Assembly (NCBI RefSeq): GCF_021646545.1
Contig: NZ_JAKIRP010000019.1
Coordinates: 100,690-164,689, forward strand
DNA: 64,000 nt
Direction: 5' to 3'
From: Chitinophaga filiformis
GTDB taxonomy: Bacteria > Bacteroidota > Bacteroidia > Chitinophagales > Chitinophagaceae
How positions within the stretch are numbered: position 1 is the first letter of the stretch; each line of letters begins with the position of its first letter. Both the position numbers and the translations under genes were made by a program. Under the pieces are notes generated by a model that did no database searches, was not told the DNA's origin, and saw only the letters and a program-made list of their open reading frames with translations. Below are positions 1 to 9,333 of this stretch, piece by piece.

Positions 1-1
1 G

Positions 2-61
2 AAGGAAACAGCGGAAGTGCGTAAGGAAAACCTCCCTGAAGAAGTACGCGGCCTCTCCTGA
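2..61 (+). CDS. C-terminal tail of an unidentified protein (partial)
   Basis: The first 60 bases are open in one frame and end in TGA at 59-61. The last 19 residues are charged (KETAEVRKENLPEEVRGLS). The body of the gene lies left of the window, so the family cannot be named. An imperfect hairpin follows about 35 bases after the stop, which fits the end of a transcription unit. It is listed as a gene end because it is the only reading at the edge with a stop followed by a terminator-like structure; it could still be chance. Confidence 0.4.
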   Translation, partial: KETAEVRKENLPEEVRGLS

Positions 62-96
62 TAAATTAGATAAAAATCACACATATTCGTATCTTT

Positions 97-125
97 ATGA
101 CGGAACCACAGGTCGGTTCCTTCAT
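97..125 (+). terminator. Hairpin, possible terminator of the upstream gene
   Basis: ATGA-C-GGAACC (97-107) can pair with GGTTCC-T-TCAT (115-125), leaving a 7-base loop and one C/T mismatch. No clear T tract follows (TGTAAT), so it may be a weak terminator or another RNA structure. Confidence 0.4.
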
Positions 126-146
126 TGTAATCCCTAAGCAGCAGAT

Positions 147-785
147 ATGCAAAGGGTTAGCGTTAACCTGAAACCTATATTTATGAGAAGCGTATACTGT
201 CTATTGATCCTATGCTCCTGGCTGGTGGCGATGCAGCCGGCTGTCACCCCTCCATTGGAAATCGGAGCGCCTTTACCTAAAGCAGATGTTGTACTTCAGG
301 ATTTCTCCGGCAAAGAGATCACACTCAATAAAGCAAGATTAAACAACGGATTACTGGTGATATTCTCTGGTAATACCTGCCCTTATATTGAAAGGAACCA
401 GGCACGCACACAGGAGATCTGTAAATATGCGCTGAGCAACCATATCGGCGTGGTGCTGATCAACTCCAACACTGCCGGTGCAGACGAAAAAACAGTGCTG
501 GCCGCAATGAAAACCTATGCCACCGGACAGCAATTCAACTGGTATTATGTGGTAGATAAAAAAACCGAATTAGCAGACGCTTTTGAGGCCAATCATATGC
601 CTGAATGCTATCTGTTCAACCAGCAGGCAAAACTCGTTTATAAGGGCGCTATTGATGATAGTCCGGGCAATGCGGAAGCAGTTAAGATGCGGCACCTGAG
701 TAATGCGATCAATGATCTGCTGGCAGGCAAGGCGGTGCGGGTAAACGCTACACAGGCGCTGGGATGTAATATCAAAAGGTTTTAA
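147..785 (+). CDS. Exported thioredoxin-like / AhpC-TSA family protein
   Basis: A 212-residue redoxin-fold protein. A hydrophobic export signal covers roughly residues 13-30. The fold then starts at PLEIGAPLPKADV, and the redox site is FSGNTCPY with Cys78. The motif VVLINSN and the C-terminal GCNIKRF are typical of the thioredoxin-like subfamily seen in many Bacteroidota, where a CPxx site replaces CxxC and a second conserved Cys lies near the C terminus. It probably acts on thiols in the periplasm; the substrate is unknown. Two starts are possible: ATG at 147, or ATG at 183, which puts the signal peptide right at the N terminus. It stands alone: the next gene is convergent, beyond a 225-base repeat-bearing gap. 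Confidence 0.8.
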   Translation: MQRVSVNLKPIFMRSVYCLLILCSWLVAMQPAVTPPLEIGAPLPKADVVLQDFSGKEITLNKARLNNGLLVIFSGNTCPYIERNQARTQEICKYALSNHIGVVLINSNTAGADEKTVLAAMKTYATGQQFNWYYVVDKKTELADAFEANHMPECYLFNQQAKLVYKGAIDDSPGNAEAVKMRHLSNAINDLLAGKAVRVNATQALGCNIKRF

Positions 786-830
786 GGATTACAATAGCCA
801 GCGGTAGAAAGCTGTCGCATTATAATCAAA

Positions 831-1009
831 TAAGCATTTTTAAGCACAGCCACATTCAATGGTAAAGCTATTTCGTCAATTTAGATAAGTTGCTTAAGCA
901 CTATTATATCAAATGATGTAAAGCTCTTGCGTCAGGTTAAATAAGATGTTAAAGCACTACAAGATCCTATGGTGTAAACCTATTGCGTCAGTTCAAAGAC
1001 ATTTAAGCA
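831..1009. repeat. Degenerate ~54-bp tandem repeat between convergent genes
   Basis: The word TAAGCA or TAAAGCA recurs at 841, 895, 950 and 1004, giving a period of 53-56 bases. Each unit also carries a GGTAAAGC/TGTAAAGC-like word and a TTGCGTCA/TTTCGTCA word in the same relative places. A partial, more decayed copy precedes it at 801-836. About three and a half units fill almost the whole space between the redoxin gene and the M14 peptidase stop codon. No gene is visible in it. Confidence 0.7.
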
Positions 1010-3523
1010 TTACCACACCATAAACAGCGCATTCCCAAACATCAGTTTCCCGTTTTCCCAGAAACAGCGGAACAGCGGATCATCTGCCATCAGTACGATC
1101 TTACCTTCGCCCATTTCCTTTACACCGAAGAGTAAGCCGTCTTTTAGTTTCTTGCGTGTTTCCGTGCCTACGAAACCGCTCAGGTAGTTGTCTTTCTTCA
1201 GTATACCGACGTTCCAGCCGCTATTGTCCAGGTAGTCGTATATTCTGCCATCCTGTTTGAGGGTATAATAGACTGCCGGAAATCCGAAGGCCAGCGGATG
1301 GCTGTTGTCCAGCTGTACTTTGTAAATAGCGCCGGGAATGAGTTGTTTGACGCCTTCCCTTTCACGGTTGGCATAAGGTTTCAGCAGGGCATATTCATCT
1401 TTCTTTTCCTCTTTTTCTTCTTCCTCCTTTTTCTGATGGATGCCCCAGTCGAGCGTGGACACCTGCGCCAATGCGCCCTGCAGGGCGATTAATTTACCGC
1501 CACCGGAGATCCAGTCCCTCAGTTTATTGGCATTGTCTTTTTCTGACAGGAATTTATAATTACCGTCGGGAAGTATTAATACATCGAGGGCTTTCCAGTT
1601 CACCCGCGGCAATTGCTTTTCATCTACGATAGTGAGCGGGTAACCGATCTGCTGTTCAAAGAAATGCCACACTTCTCCTGCTGCGAGAGACGAGACGCCT
1701 TCTCCCATTACTACCGCCACTCTGATAGGTTTGATAAACCGCACTTTCTCAGAACCGAAGTCCACTCCTTTCTCCACAAAGCCGGTATTCACGGCGTCCA
1801 GCCCTGTTTTATAGGTATTGGCCAGTGCAATGACCTGTTCATCAAACTGAGCACCGGCGGCTTCATTGCCTGAGCGGGTAATGATCAGCGTACCTGCGGG
1901 AAAGGATTTGCCGCCGGCAATAAAATCGCCTTCCGCATATCTTACTCTGATACGTTTCTGCAGCAATGCGGACAGGAAGCGTACGTCTTTAATGCTGTTC
2001 CAGCGGGCCAGGTAGGCGTAGGGCTTTGCTGCCGCCAGGTAAGTGTTCACGGTAGTCTGCAGACTGTCTTTTGCCGGCGTCAACGGCTGGCGCACACCAT
2101 AGGTTTGCAGGCCATAGGCGTAAGGCAGGGACCAGGCAGTGATATCATAAGTGACGGAATCGGCTAAACGGGAATCGGGTTCAAATAATACTTTGAGCAG
2201 GTTAGACCTGGCCTGTGCAGCGCTGATCACCATGTCTTCCTTGTCTATACTGAAGTTCTCCGTTTTACCATTGAAGTAGTTAAATCCGTTAGCCTGGTTC
2301 ACGGCCGCGCCATAACCGAAGCGAATACCGTTCCTGTTGAGCAAAGTGCCCAGGGAGGCCAGTTTCTCGTTGTTGCCGGCAGCTTTCACCACATAAGACC
2401 GGTAAGGGCCTTCCGGCGCATGAATGGCCTCATAGAAATACCGGGAGAACTCTTTCAGCAACAGCGGCGCCTGTTGTGCCGCTATTTCTATGGTGGACAA
2501 ACCCGTGGTGCGGTGGTGCGCAATACGTTCTGTAAGGGTCAGGGTATCACCATCCTGTTTTAAACCAGCCAGTCCTGCACGTCCTCCTCCACCCTGTTCA
2601 TAGGTCATTCCGATGGCGCCGTTGTAGGTAGGATAAGTGTCGCCGTAGCTGGGGTAAAACATATCGAAAAATTCCTTGGTAAAATAAAGCCAGCCTTCTT
2701 TATCGAAGTAACGGGCATTGTTCTTACCGATCAGCATCTGCATGCTGCGCTGCCAGGGTTTGATGATATCGTGGAAAGGCTCGGCGGCAGGTGCAAAGTA
2801 ATAAGGGGCATCGATGGACTGTTCATGGAAGTCTACGTGTACCTGCGGCATCCAGCGACTATACTGGATAACCCTTTGCTGTGATTCTATCTGCGTTTGC
2901 CAGGCCCAGTCGCGGTTCAGGTCAAAATAATAGTGATTAGCCCTTCCGCCCGGCCAGGGTTCATTGTGCTCTCTGGCAAACAACAAAGGGTCTGCATAAC
3001 GTGTATGCACCTGGTTGTAGAAATTCACATAGCGTTCCCGTCCGTCGGGATTGAGGCAGGGATCGATGATCACGACCGTATTCTTCAGCCATTCCTGCTG
3101 CTCTTTGTTGTCTTTGTTGGCCAGCATGTACAGGGTGACCATGGCGGCTTCGGTAGAAACAGCTTCATTGCCATGTACATTGTAGCTCAACCAGACAATT
3201 ACCGGATCGCCGGCGGCAGGCTTACCGCTACCACTGGCCAGTTCCAGGTTATGTTGTCTTATCTGTTCAGTTTTGCTGATATTTTCAGAAGAAGAAATGA
3301 CCGCCAGCATCAGTGGGCGGCCTTCGTAGGTAGTGCCGTATTGCGTGAGCTGCATGTTGGGTGTAACAGCAGCAACGGCTCTGAAGTAGTCAAGTACGCG
3401 GTGGTAGGGCGTGAACTGTGTTCCGGGCGCATAACCGAGAAACTGTTCCGGCGTTGGCAGCGCTTGTGAGAACCCTGTCTGTACGATGAGCAGTATAAGG
3501 GACGATAACAGCAATTTGCGCAT
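1010..3523 (-). CDS. Secreted M14-family zinc carboxypeptidase
   Basis: An 837-residue peptidase with an N-terminal signal (MRKLLLSSLILLIVQTGFSQ). The M14 domain spans about residues 35-350. Zinc ligands are visible as HGNE (His117, Glu120) and VDFHEQ (His233). NPDGRE (158-163) and DLNRDW (201-206) match substrate-binding positions, and TYEQGGGGRAG supplies the general base Glu309. The C-terminal part (about 600-837) resembles a class-I glutamine-amidotransferase-like fold (RVAVVMGEGVSSL, DVLILPDGNYK, GGGKLIALQG) without a clear catalytic Cys, which is usual for this long secreted subfamily. A Lys/Glu-only run lies near residue 700. It probably degrades peptides in the periplasm or outside the cell. 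The MORN-type lipoprotein gene lies 50 bases upstream on the same strand. Confidence 0.9.
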   Translation of the reverse strand: MRKLLLSSLILLIVQTGFSQALPTPEQFLGYAPGTQFTPYHRVLDYFRAVAAVTPNMQLTQYGTTYEGRPLMLAVISSSENISKTEQIRQHNLELASGSGKPAAGDPVIVWLSYNVHGNEAVSTEAAMVTLYMLANKDNKEQQEWLKNTVVIIDPCLNPDGRERYVNFYNQVHTRYADPLLFAREHNEPWPGGRANHYYFDLNRDWAWQTQIESQQRVIQYSRWMPQVHVDFHEQSIDAPYYFAPAAEPFHDIIKPWQRSMQMLIGKNNARYFDKEGWLYFTKEFFDMFYPSYGDTYPTYNGAIGMTYEQGGGGRAGLAGLKQDGDTLTLTERIAHHRTTGLSTIEIAAQQAPLLLKEFSRYFYEAIHAPEGPYRSYVVKAAGNNEKLASLGTLLNRNGIRFGYGAAVNQANGFNYFNGKTENFSIDKEDMVISAAQARSNLLKVLFEPDSRLADSVTYDITAWSLPYAYGLQTYGVRQPLTPAKDSLQTTVNTYLAAAKPYAYLARWNSIKDVRFLSALLQKRIRVRYAEGDFIAGGKSFPAGTLIITRSGNEAAGAQFDEQVIALANTYKTGLDAVNTGFVEKGVDFGSEKVRFIKPIRVAVVMGEGVSSLAAGEVWHFFEQQIGYPLTIVDEKQLPRVNWKALDVLILPDGNYKFLSEKDNANKLRDWISGGGKLIALQGALAQVSTLDWGIHQKKEEEEKEEKKDEYALLKPYANREREGVKQLIPGAIYKVQLDNSHPLAFGFPAVYYTLKQDGRIYDYLDNSGWNVGILKKDNYLSGFVGTETRKKLKDGLLFGVKEMGEGKIVLMADDPLFRCFWENGKLMFGNALFMVW

Positions 3524-3573
3524 ATGGAACCTTCAATTTATTTACCTAAGATAAACAATTGAAAGGGTTTTTG

Positions 3574-3993
3574 CTACTCTACACTTTCTCCTATCAGCCC
3601 GAAATACTGTACGCATTCAAGTGCTCCGTCCCGGCGATAATAACGAAACTCCCCCACCCTGTTATCTTCATGCCAGTGGCCTGTTTCCGAGGGCTTGCCA
3701 TTGTCGAAGAAAACAGTCCTGACACCTTCCATTCTTCCCGCCTTCCGGTAATACACTTCTTTCAGCGTACCGTTCTCATAGTAGATCTCTACCCTTTCTT
3801 TGCAGGGATCGTCAGTAAAGCCATATACCTTCCACCGGATATGCCCGTTCTCTTCCCGCATTACCTGGCGTAGCAGCTCGCTCTTGTGTTCCTCTGCCGC
3901 CATACAACCAGACCCGTTCACCACGAGCAGTAACAGAAGAAATCCTGGAAGCAATGTGCTGTATTTGTTTATAGAAGTTCGTTCACCGGACAT
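3574..3993 (-). CDS. Small lipoprotein with MORN/YwqK-type repeats
   Basis: A 139-residue protein with a hydrophobic leader (LLPGFLLLLLVVNGSGC) ending in a lipobox-like Cys at about residue 30. The mature part has at least two copies of the short pattern YYxNGxLKExxY / FFDNGKPSETGHWHEDNRVGEFRYY. This is the MORN-like repeat of the YwqK antitoxin-repeat family. These proteins are common outside toxin systems in Bacteroidota, and no toxin partner is next to it. Function unknown. The M14 peptidase lies 50 bases downstream on the same strand and may be co-transcribed. Confidence 0.7.
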   Translation of the reverse strand: MSGERTSINKYSTLLPGFLLLLLVVNGSGCMAAEEHKSELLRQVMREENGHIRWKVYGFTDDPCKERVEIYYENGTLKEVYYRKAGRMEGVRTVFFDNGKPSETGHWHEDNRVGEFRYYRRDGALECVQYFGLIGESVE

Positions 3994-4071
3994 GCTGATG
4001 CAGATAAAAATCTTGTAAAGGCATACTCAATATAGTAAAATATAATAATATAAAAAGCAGGAAAAATGAAT

Positions 4072-4115
4072 ATATCAATGGAATGAACGGACAGGTACAT
4101 TCATTCCATTGATAT
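4072..4115 (-). terminator. Terminator of the TonB receptor gene at 4137-6911
   Basis: A perfect 16-bp inverted repeat (ATATCAATGGAATGAA at 4072-4087 and its complement at 4100-4115) has a 12-base loop. It lies about 20 bases after the receptor stop codon. Read on the minus strand it is followed by a T-rich stretch. Confidence 0.75.
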
Positions 4116-4136
4116 CTATTTAGTTACAGTGATCGC

Positions 4137-6911
4137 TTACAGGTTCAATTCCAGCCTTGCAAACAGGAAACGGCCATTGTAACCGAACTGTGTTACCCTT
4201 CTGCTGTACCTGAACTGGTTGTTGGTGGTATTGGCAGGGTTGGCTACCAGGTCCGGATATACGTCGAATACATTGTTGGAACCGATGCTCAGTTTCAGGG
4301 CGGGCGTCAGCTTATAGCCCACTGCCACATCGGTCACGACTTTAGCTGAATAGGTCTGAAAGAAGGCCGGATCGTTCGTAGCTTCCTCCACAGTACCAAA
4401 GTGAACGTTACGGAGGAAGGCATTGAACTTACCAATGTTGTAAGTCAATGTCAGGTTCACTTTTTCACGAGGTACCGTCCTTTCCAGGTAGATCCTGCTG
4501 GTGCGGCTGAAATAGATGTTCTCTTTGCCTTTCAGCTTTTCAGATGCCTTGATGGGACCAACACGCTGGGTATAGCTGTAGGTACCGGAAAGGTCTGCAC
4601 GCAGTGTTCCCCTGCCCAGCTTTGTGCTGTAGGTCAGTACCAGGTCTATACCGCGGGTCTCGGAATTGATGGCATTGGCAAAGAAAGCTGCCCTGTTGGC
4701 ATTGGCGAGTGACAGCAGCTGGTAGATCTCTTTGTCGACAGCGGAGGCTGTATCAGCATTATTACCGGAGAACTGATCTGTATATACGATACGATCGTCG
4801 ATATGTGTAAAGTAACCATCCAGCGTCAGGTTAAACTTGCCAAAGGTGCTGGTAAAACCGGCGCTGAAGCTTTTGGATTTTTCCGGTTTCAGCTGTGGGA
4901 TGCCCAGCAGCTGTGCAGGCCGGCTGTCGTTCGTGAAGGTACCCACTTCATAAGGCACGCCGTCCACAAACAAAGTAGAAGTAGAAGAATAAAAGCGCTG
5001 GTGCAGGGAAGGCGCCCTGAAGCCGGTACTGGCAGACGCCCTGAGGGCGGTTTTCTCACTCAGCTTATAGCGGGCTGTGAGTTTGCCGTTCAGCGTACTA
5101 CCGAAATCGTTATAGTTCTCAAAACGCAGGGCGCCTCCCAGCAGGAATGCGGATGAGAAATTGGCCTCTACATCCACATAACCGGAGATGGCACTACGGG
5201 TGGCCCTGATGGCATTTTCCGGACGGAAGCCGGGGAATACCTGCGCACCACCGGCCCTGGGTGAACCATCAGGTCCGAACACGGTATTGACAGAGCCTTG
5301 CGGGTCTGGTATCAGGATGTCTTTGCCATTAGCGTCCACCCCGATCTTCCTGGCGCGTCCATAGTCGGTGTACGAGTTCTCTGCTCCGGCTATGAGCTGG
5401 TATTGCTCGAAGCGGTGTTCAGCACCAAAGGCCACATCCAATCCTTCCAGCACATTAAAACGGCGGGAGAAATCGACGTTGGTGGTGTTCTGGGTGAAGA
5501 TAGGTCCTCCGCAGGTAAAGCGTGTCGGAGATGCTTTCCCCAGGGATGCATTCAATGAATTTTCCACTTTGAAACCAAACTCATTGCGGCCATAGGTATT
5601 GCTGAAATCCACTTTCCAGTCGCCCAGATTCCCACGTATACCAGCAGCAAAGGAACGGTCGTAAATATCACTGTGTATTTCCGGCAGGAAGCCCAGTGGA
5701 TAGATGTCCAGGATGTTCCTGCTGTCGTGCGGCAAACGGTACACACCTGCAGCATTTCCATTACGGTAACCGATACCTCCGAAGAAATAGACTTCCGCAT
5801 TGTTTTCCAGTGGGATGCTGGCATTTACAAATAACTGTGCGCTGCGCAGTTTGGACTGGCCGGCGCGCATACGGATGTCGTTGCGGGTGATTTTGTTGGC
5901 CACCAGGAAAGAGTCTGTTTTATCTACTCCGCCGGGATAGGCGCGGTAGATAGCACCGGTCCACGGGCCCGAACGATTGGTATAATTACGGTAATCGTAA
6001 GAGCCGCCGAAGTTGATGTATCCTCCTTTTGCACCTAAAGGAATACCATAGTTCACGCCGGTCTGCACGGTCTGACCATCCACATTATCGTCTGCCTGCG
6101 AGGTAACGTTGGCGCCGGTGGTCACATTTACATTCAGGCGGTTCACGGTGCTTTTCAGGATGATGTTGATCACACCGGCGATAGCATCAGAACCATACTG
6201 GGCGGCGGCGCCGTCACGCAGTATCTCAATACGGTCGATGGCGGATGTTGGAATAGCATTCATATCAGTACCTACGGCGCCACGGCCGAAGCTACCGTTC
6301 ACATTCACCAGGGCGGTATTGTACCGGCGTTTGCCGTTCACCAGCACCAGTACCTGATCGGGCCCGAGGCCGCGCAGGGAAGCAGGATCAATGTGATCCG
6401 TACCATCGGCAACGGTTTGTGTACCAGAGCTGAAGGATGGCGCCACATAGTTCAGGATCTGGTTGATGGATACCTGTGGCGCGTCGGCAGCAACACGTTT
6501 GATATCGATAACGTCTACCGGTACAGGCGTTTCCGTTTGCGTACGCGGCAGGCTACGGGAGCCTAGTACTACCAGTTCATTCATGGTGGTGCTGGCTTCC
6601 ATTGTCACATCCACGGTAGTGGTTTGTCCGGCGCTAACGGTAACTGACTTACGCTGGGCGGCATACCCGACATAACTGATCAGCACTGTATGATTGCCGG
6701 GTACTATTTCCAGGGTAAAACGTCCCTGTGCATTGGTATATCCTCCTTTATTGGTGTGTTCAATGTGTACGGTGGCATTGGCCAGTGGTCCTTTGCCATC
6801 TGTAACGGTGCCCGTAATGGTGCCGGTCTGACCATACGAAGACGCTGATACACATAAAGTAAGGAAGACAAGAAGCAAAAGGCCTCTCAGATAGGTTACC
6901 GGGTGTAACAT
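4137..6911 (-). CDS. TonB-dependent outer-membrane receptor with carboxypeptidase-regulatory-like domain
   Basis: A 924-residue protein. Residues 1-27 are a signal peptide. About 29-110 form a CarboxypepD-reg-like beta-sandwich (GTITGTVTDGKGPLANATV, GYTNAQGRFTLEI). The plug covers about 120-250 (PVPVDVIDIKR, QILNYVAPSF, GLGPDQVLVLVNGKRR, IPTSAIDRIEILRDGAAAQYG, VINIILK). The rest is a 22-strand beta-barrel. It imports a ligand across the outer membrane using TonB energy. It lacks the STN domain and SusD partner of the polysaccharide-type receptors, so the ligand is open (siderophore, peptide or vitamin). It is divergent from gamma-glutamyltransferase over a 160-base gap, and a strong hairpin terminator follows it. 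Confidence 0.9.
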   Translation of the reverse strand: MLHPVTYLRGLLLLVFLTLCVSASSYGQTGTITGTVTDGKGPLANATVHIEHTNKGGYTNAQGRFTLEIVPGNHTVLISYVGYAAQRKSVTVSAGQTTTVDVTMEASTTMNELVVLGSRSLPRTQTETPVPVDVIDIKRVAADAPQVSINQILNYVAPSFSSGTQTVADGTDHIDPASLRGLGPDQVLVLVNGKRRYNTALVNVNGSFGRGAVGTDMNAIPTSAIDRIEILRDGAAAQYGSDAIAGVINIILKSTVNRLNVNVTTGANVTSQADDNVDGQTVQTGVNYGIPLGAKGGYINFGGSYDYRNYTNRSGPWTGAIYRAYPGGVDKTDSFLVANKITRNDIRMRAGQSKLRSAQLFVNASIPLENNAEVYFFGGIGYRNGNAAGVYRLPHDSRNILDIYPLGFLPEIHSDIYDRSFAAGIRGNLGDWKVDFSNTYGRNEFGFKVENSLNASLGKASPTRFTCGGPIFTQNTTNVDFSRRFNVLEGLDVAFGAEHRFEQYQLIAGAENSYTDYGRARKIGVDANGKDILIPDPQGSVNTVFGPDGSPRAGGAQVFPGFRPENAIRATRSAISGYVDVEANFSSAFLLGGALRFENYNDFGSTLNGKLTARYKLSEKTALRASASTGFRAPSLHQRFYSSTSTLFVDGVPYEVGTFTNDSRPAQLLGIPQLKPEKSKSFSAGFTSTFGKFNLTLDGYFTHIDDRIVYTDQFSGNNADTASAVDKEIYQLLSLANANRAAFFANAINSETRGIDLVLTYSTKLGRGTLRADLSGTYSYTQRVGPIKASEKLKGKENIYFSRTSRIYLERTVPREKVNLTLTYNIGKFNAFLRNVHFGTVEEATNDPAFFQTYSAKVVTDVAVGYKLTPALKLSIGSNNVFDVYPDLVANPANTTNNQFRYSRRVTQFGYNGRFLFARLELNL

Positions 6912-7071
6912 AAGATTCGATTTAGATTTGGGTTTTTAGATTTTGAGTTGTTCTTTTGGTTATGTTATTGCTACAAGAACAAATTGGTCTGTCTATTATC
7001 TAAAATACTAATTTGACAGCGCATTTAGAACAACTTGTCAAGATTCAATTGTCGACTAAACTCATAAACGC

Positions 7072-8772
7072 ATGCGCACGATTTCGGTTTTACTGGCGCT
7101 AATCCTTGCCAGCACAGCTTATGCACAGCAGCCAACTCAGATTAATGCCTATCGTTATCAAGTTAAAAAAAGTGTTACCGCCAGTCATGGCGCCGTGGTA
7201 TCAGCCCATCCGCTGGCCAGTCAGGCCGGCCTGCAGATGTTGCAGCAGGGTGGTAATGCGGTAGATGCGGCGATTGCCACCCAGCTGGCGCTGGCCGTGG
7301 TATATCCCGCAGCGGGTAACCTGGGAGGTGGAGGCTTCCTGGTAGCACACCTGAAAAACGGGAAGGACCTGGCCATCGACTACAGGGAAAAGGCGCCAGC
7401 AGCAGCCTCCCGCGATATGTACATCGACGCCTCCGGCAATGCCAATACAAAACTCAGCCAGGATGGTCACCTGGCATCGGGCGTACCAGGTACCGTAGCC
7501 GGTATCTTTGCATCCCTCCCTTATGCAAAGCTGACCATTCAGCAGCTCATCGCGCCTGCCATTATGCTGGCAGAAAAGGGTTTCGCTATCACCGAAAAGG
7601 AAGCCGCTGGTCTGAATGCAACACAGGAACTGTTCAGCAAACTCAATACACAGCCGAACGCTTTTGTAAGAAAAAAGCCCTGGAAAACGGGCGATACCCT
7701 CTTACAGAAAGACCTTGCCGCTACCCTGAAAAGGATCAGCACCAATGGCCGGGCGGGCTTTTATGAAGGGGAAACTGCAGCCCTCATCATTGCTGAAATG
7801 AAACGCGGCAAAGGGTTGATCACCGCGGCAGACCTGAAGACGTACGAAGCGAAAGAGCGCCCGGCCGTATCCTTCTACTATAAGAAGTACCGTATTGTTA
7901 CCATGCCATTACCTTCCAGCGGCGGCATCGCCCTGCAGCAGATGATGGGTATGGTGGAAAAATATCCGCTGGCTGCCTGGGGCTTTCATTCTGTCAACGC
8001 CATGCAGCTCATGATCGAGGCAGAACGCCGCGCTTATGCCGACCGTGCGCAATACCTGGGTGATCCTGACTTTGTGAAAGTACCGGTAAAACAGCTCACC
8101 TCTCCCGAATATCTGCACACCCGCATGGAAGATTATGATCCACACCGTGCCGGCTCCAGTAAACAGACCGGCGCAGGAACTGTTTATTATGAAAGCGATG
8201 AGACCACACACCTTTCCGTCATGGACAGCGAGGGCAATGCCGTATCGGTGACCACCACCCTGAATGGCGGCTACGGTTCCAAAGTGGTAGTAGGCGGCGC
8301 AGGCTTTTTCCTGAATAACGAAATGGACGATTTCAGTGTAAAACCCGGTGTGCCTAACATGTATGGCCTGGTAGGAACGGAAGCGAATGCTGTTGCGCCG
8401 GGCAAACGTATGTTGAGCTCTATGACGCCTACCATCGTGCTGAAGAAGGAGAAACCTTATATTGTAGCGGGCACACCAGGCGGTTCTACCATCATCACTT
8501 CCGTGTTCCAGACCCTGCTCAATATCATTGAATTCAACCTGCCCACCCAGCAGGCGGTAGATGCGCCTAAGTTCCATCACCAATGGCTGCCCGACCAGGT
8601 GGATGTAGAGGAAGACTTTGATGAGATGCCTTTACAGTATCTGAAAGAGAAAGGATATAAGATCGTACGCCGCGGCGCTATCGGACGTACAGAGGTCATT
8701 AAGGTGAATAGTAAAGGGCAGCTGGAAGCGGCAGGCGATAAAAGAGGCGATGACAGTGCTGCCGGTTATTGA
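7072..8772 (+). CDS. ggt: Gamma-glutamyltransferase (glutathione hydrolase)
   Basis: A 566-residue Ntn-hydrolase precursor with a signal peptide (MRTISVLLALILASTAYAQQ). The large subunit shows GGNAVDAAIATQLALAVVYP and GGGGFLVAH. Autoprocessing is expected before Thr378 in ETTHLSVMDSEGNAV, the nucleophile that starts the small subunit. GGYGSKVVV, FLNNEMDDF and the oxyanion stretch MLSSMTPTIV are all present. It cleaves or transfers the gamma-glutamyl group of glutathione and related peptides in the periplasm. It is the first gene of a plus-strand run: the DinB-like gene follows after 21 bases and the others at gaps of 2-9 bases. Confidence 0.95.
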   Translation: MRTISVLLALILASTAYAQQPTQINAYRYQVKKSVTASHGAVVSAHPLASQAGLQMLQQGGNAVDAAIATQLALAVVYPAAGNLGGGGFLVAHLKNGKDLAIDYREKAPAAASRDMYIDASGNANTKLSQDGHLASGVPGTVAGIFASLPYAKLTIQQLIAPAIMLAEKGFAITEKEAAGLNATQELFSKLNTQPNAFVRKKPWKTGDTLLQKDLAATLKRISTNGRAGFYEGETAALIIAEMKRGKGLITAADLKTYEAKERPAVSFYYKKYRIVTMPLPSSGGIALQQMMGMVEKYPLAAWGFHSVNAMQLMIEAERRAYADRAQYLGDPDFVKVPVKQLTSPEYLHTRMEDYDPHRAGSSKQTGAGTVYYESDETTHLSVMDSEGNAVSVTTTLNGGYGSKVVVGGAGFFLNNEMDDFSVKPGVPNMYGLVGTEANAVAPGKRMLSSMTPTIVLKKEKPYIVAGTPGGSTIITSVFQTLLNIIEFNLPTQQAVDAPKFHHQWLPDQVDVEEDFDEMPLQYLKEKGYKIVRRGAIGRTEVIKVNSKGQLEAAGDKRGDDSAAGY

Positions 8773-8793
8773 TCATTACTAAACTACTTACGT

Positions 8794-9324
8794 ATGATAG
8801 GACAGATCTTCCTGGACAGTGTGCTGAAAAGATTCGCATACTATAAATCACTCGGCGACCAGACACTGGCAATACTCAGCGGCGAACAGCTGCACTGGCA
8901 GCCGGAAGGAGAGCCTAACAGCGTTTGCCTGATCGTGAAACATGTCAGCGGTAACATGCATTCCCGGTGGACAGACTTCCTGCACTCCGACGGTGAAAAG
9001 CCCTGGCGCAACAGGGACGTGGAGTTTGAAGATGACCAGGCATCCGCAGAAGAGATCATCAAACTGTGGGAAGCCGGCTGGAAATGTATGCTGGATGCTA
9101 TCAGTGCCTTAACACCCGATGATCTGGAGAAGACCGTTTACATCCGCAGTGAGCCGCATATTGTGCTGGACGCCATCAACAGGCAGCTAAGCCATATCCC
9201 CTACCATGTAGGGCAAATTGTGTACATTGGTAAAATGATCAAAAAGTCTGACTGGAAAAGCCTGTCGATCCCTAAGGGACAATCGCAGGCCTTCAACCAG
9301 GACATGTTCGGAAAAAAACAATAA
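8794..9324 (+). CDS. DUF1572 / DinB-superfamily protein
   Basis: A 176-residue helical protein with the DUF1572 signature: FAYYKSLGDQTLAILS, EQLHWQP, SVCLIVKHVSGNMHSRWTDFL, GEKPWRNRDVEF, and the late SHIPYHVGQIVYIGKM. His residues in VKHVSGN and in SHIPYH..Q are placed like the metal ligands of DinB four-helix-bundle enzymes. DinB relatives include thiol-dependent S-transferases; the activity of this branch is unknown. It is cytosolic, with no signal. It lies 21 bases after ggt and 9 bases before the next lipoprotein gene. The pairing with a glutathione-processing gene is suggestive only. Confidence 0.8.
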   Translation: MIGQIFLDSVLKRFAYYKSLGDQTLAILSGEQLHWQPEGEPNSVCLIVKHVSGNMHSRWTDFLHSDGEKPWRNRDVEFEDDQASAEEIIKLWEAGWKCMLDAISALTPDDLEKTVYIRSEPHIVLDAINRQLSHIPYHVGQIVYIGKMIKKSDWKSLSIPKGQSQAFNQDMFGKKQ

Positions 9325-9333
9325 GCGTATACC

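Noticed and set aside
831..1009. CRISPR-like array
   Set aside because: The repeat words are short and degenerate and the whole unit is similar, so there are no unique spacers.
2897..3469. 190-residue plus-strand frame opposite the M14 peptidase
   Set aside because: It is an antisense shadow of a well-supported gene; the peptidase motifs fix the coding strand.
3574..3993. Antitoxin of a toxin-antitoxin system because of YwqK-type repeats
   Set aside because: No toxin gene is adjacent and the protein is an exported lipoprotein.
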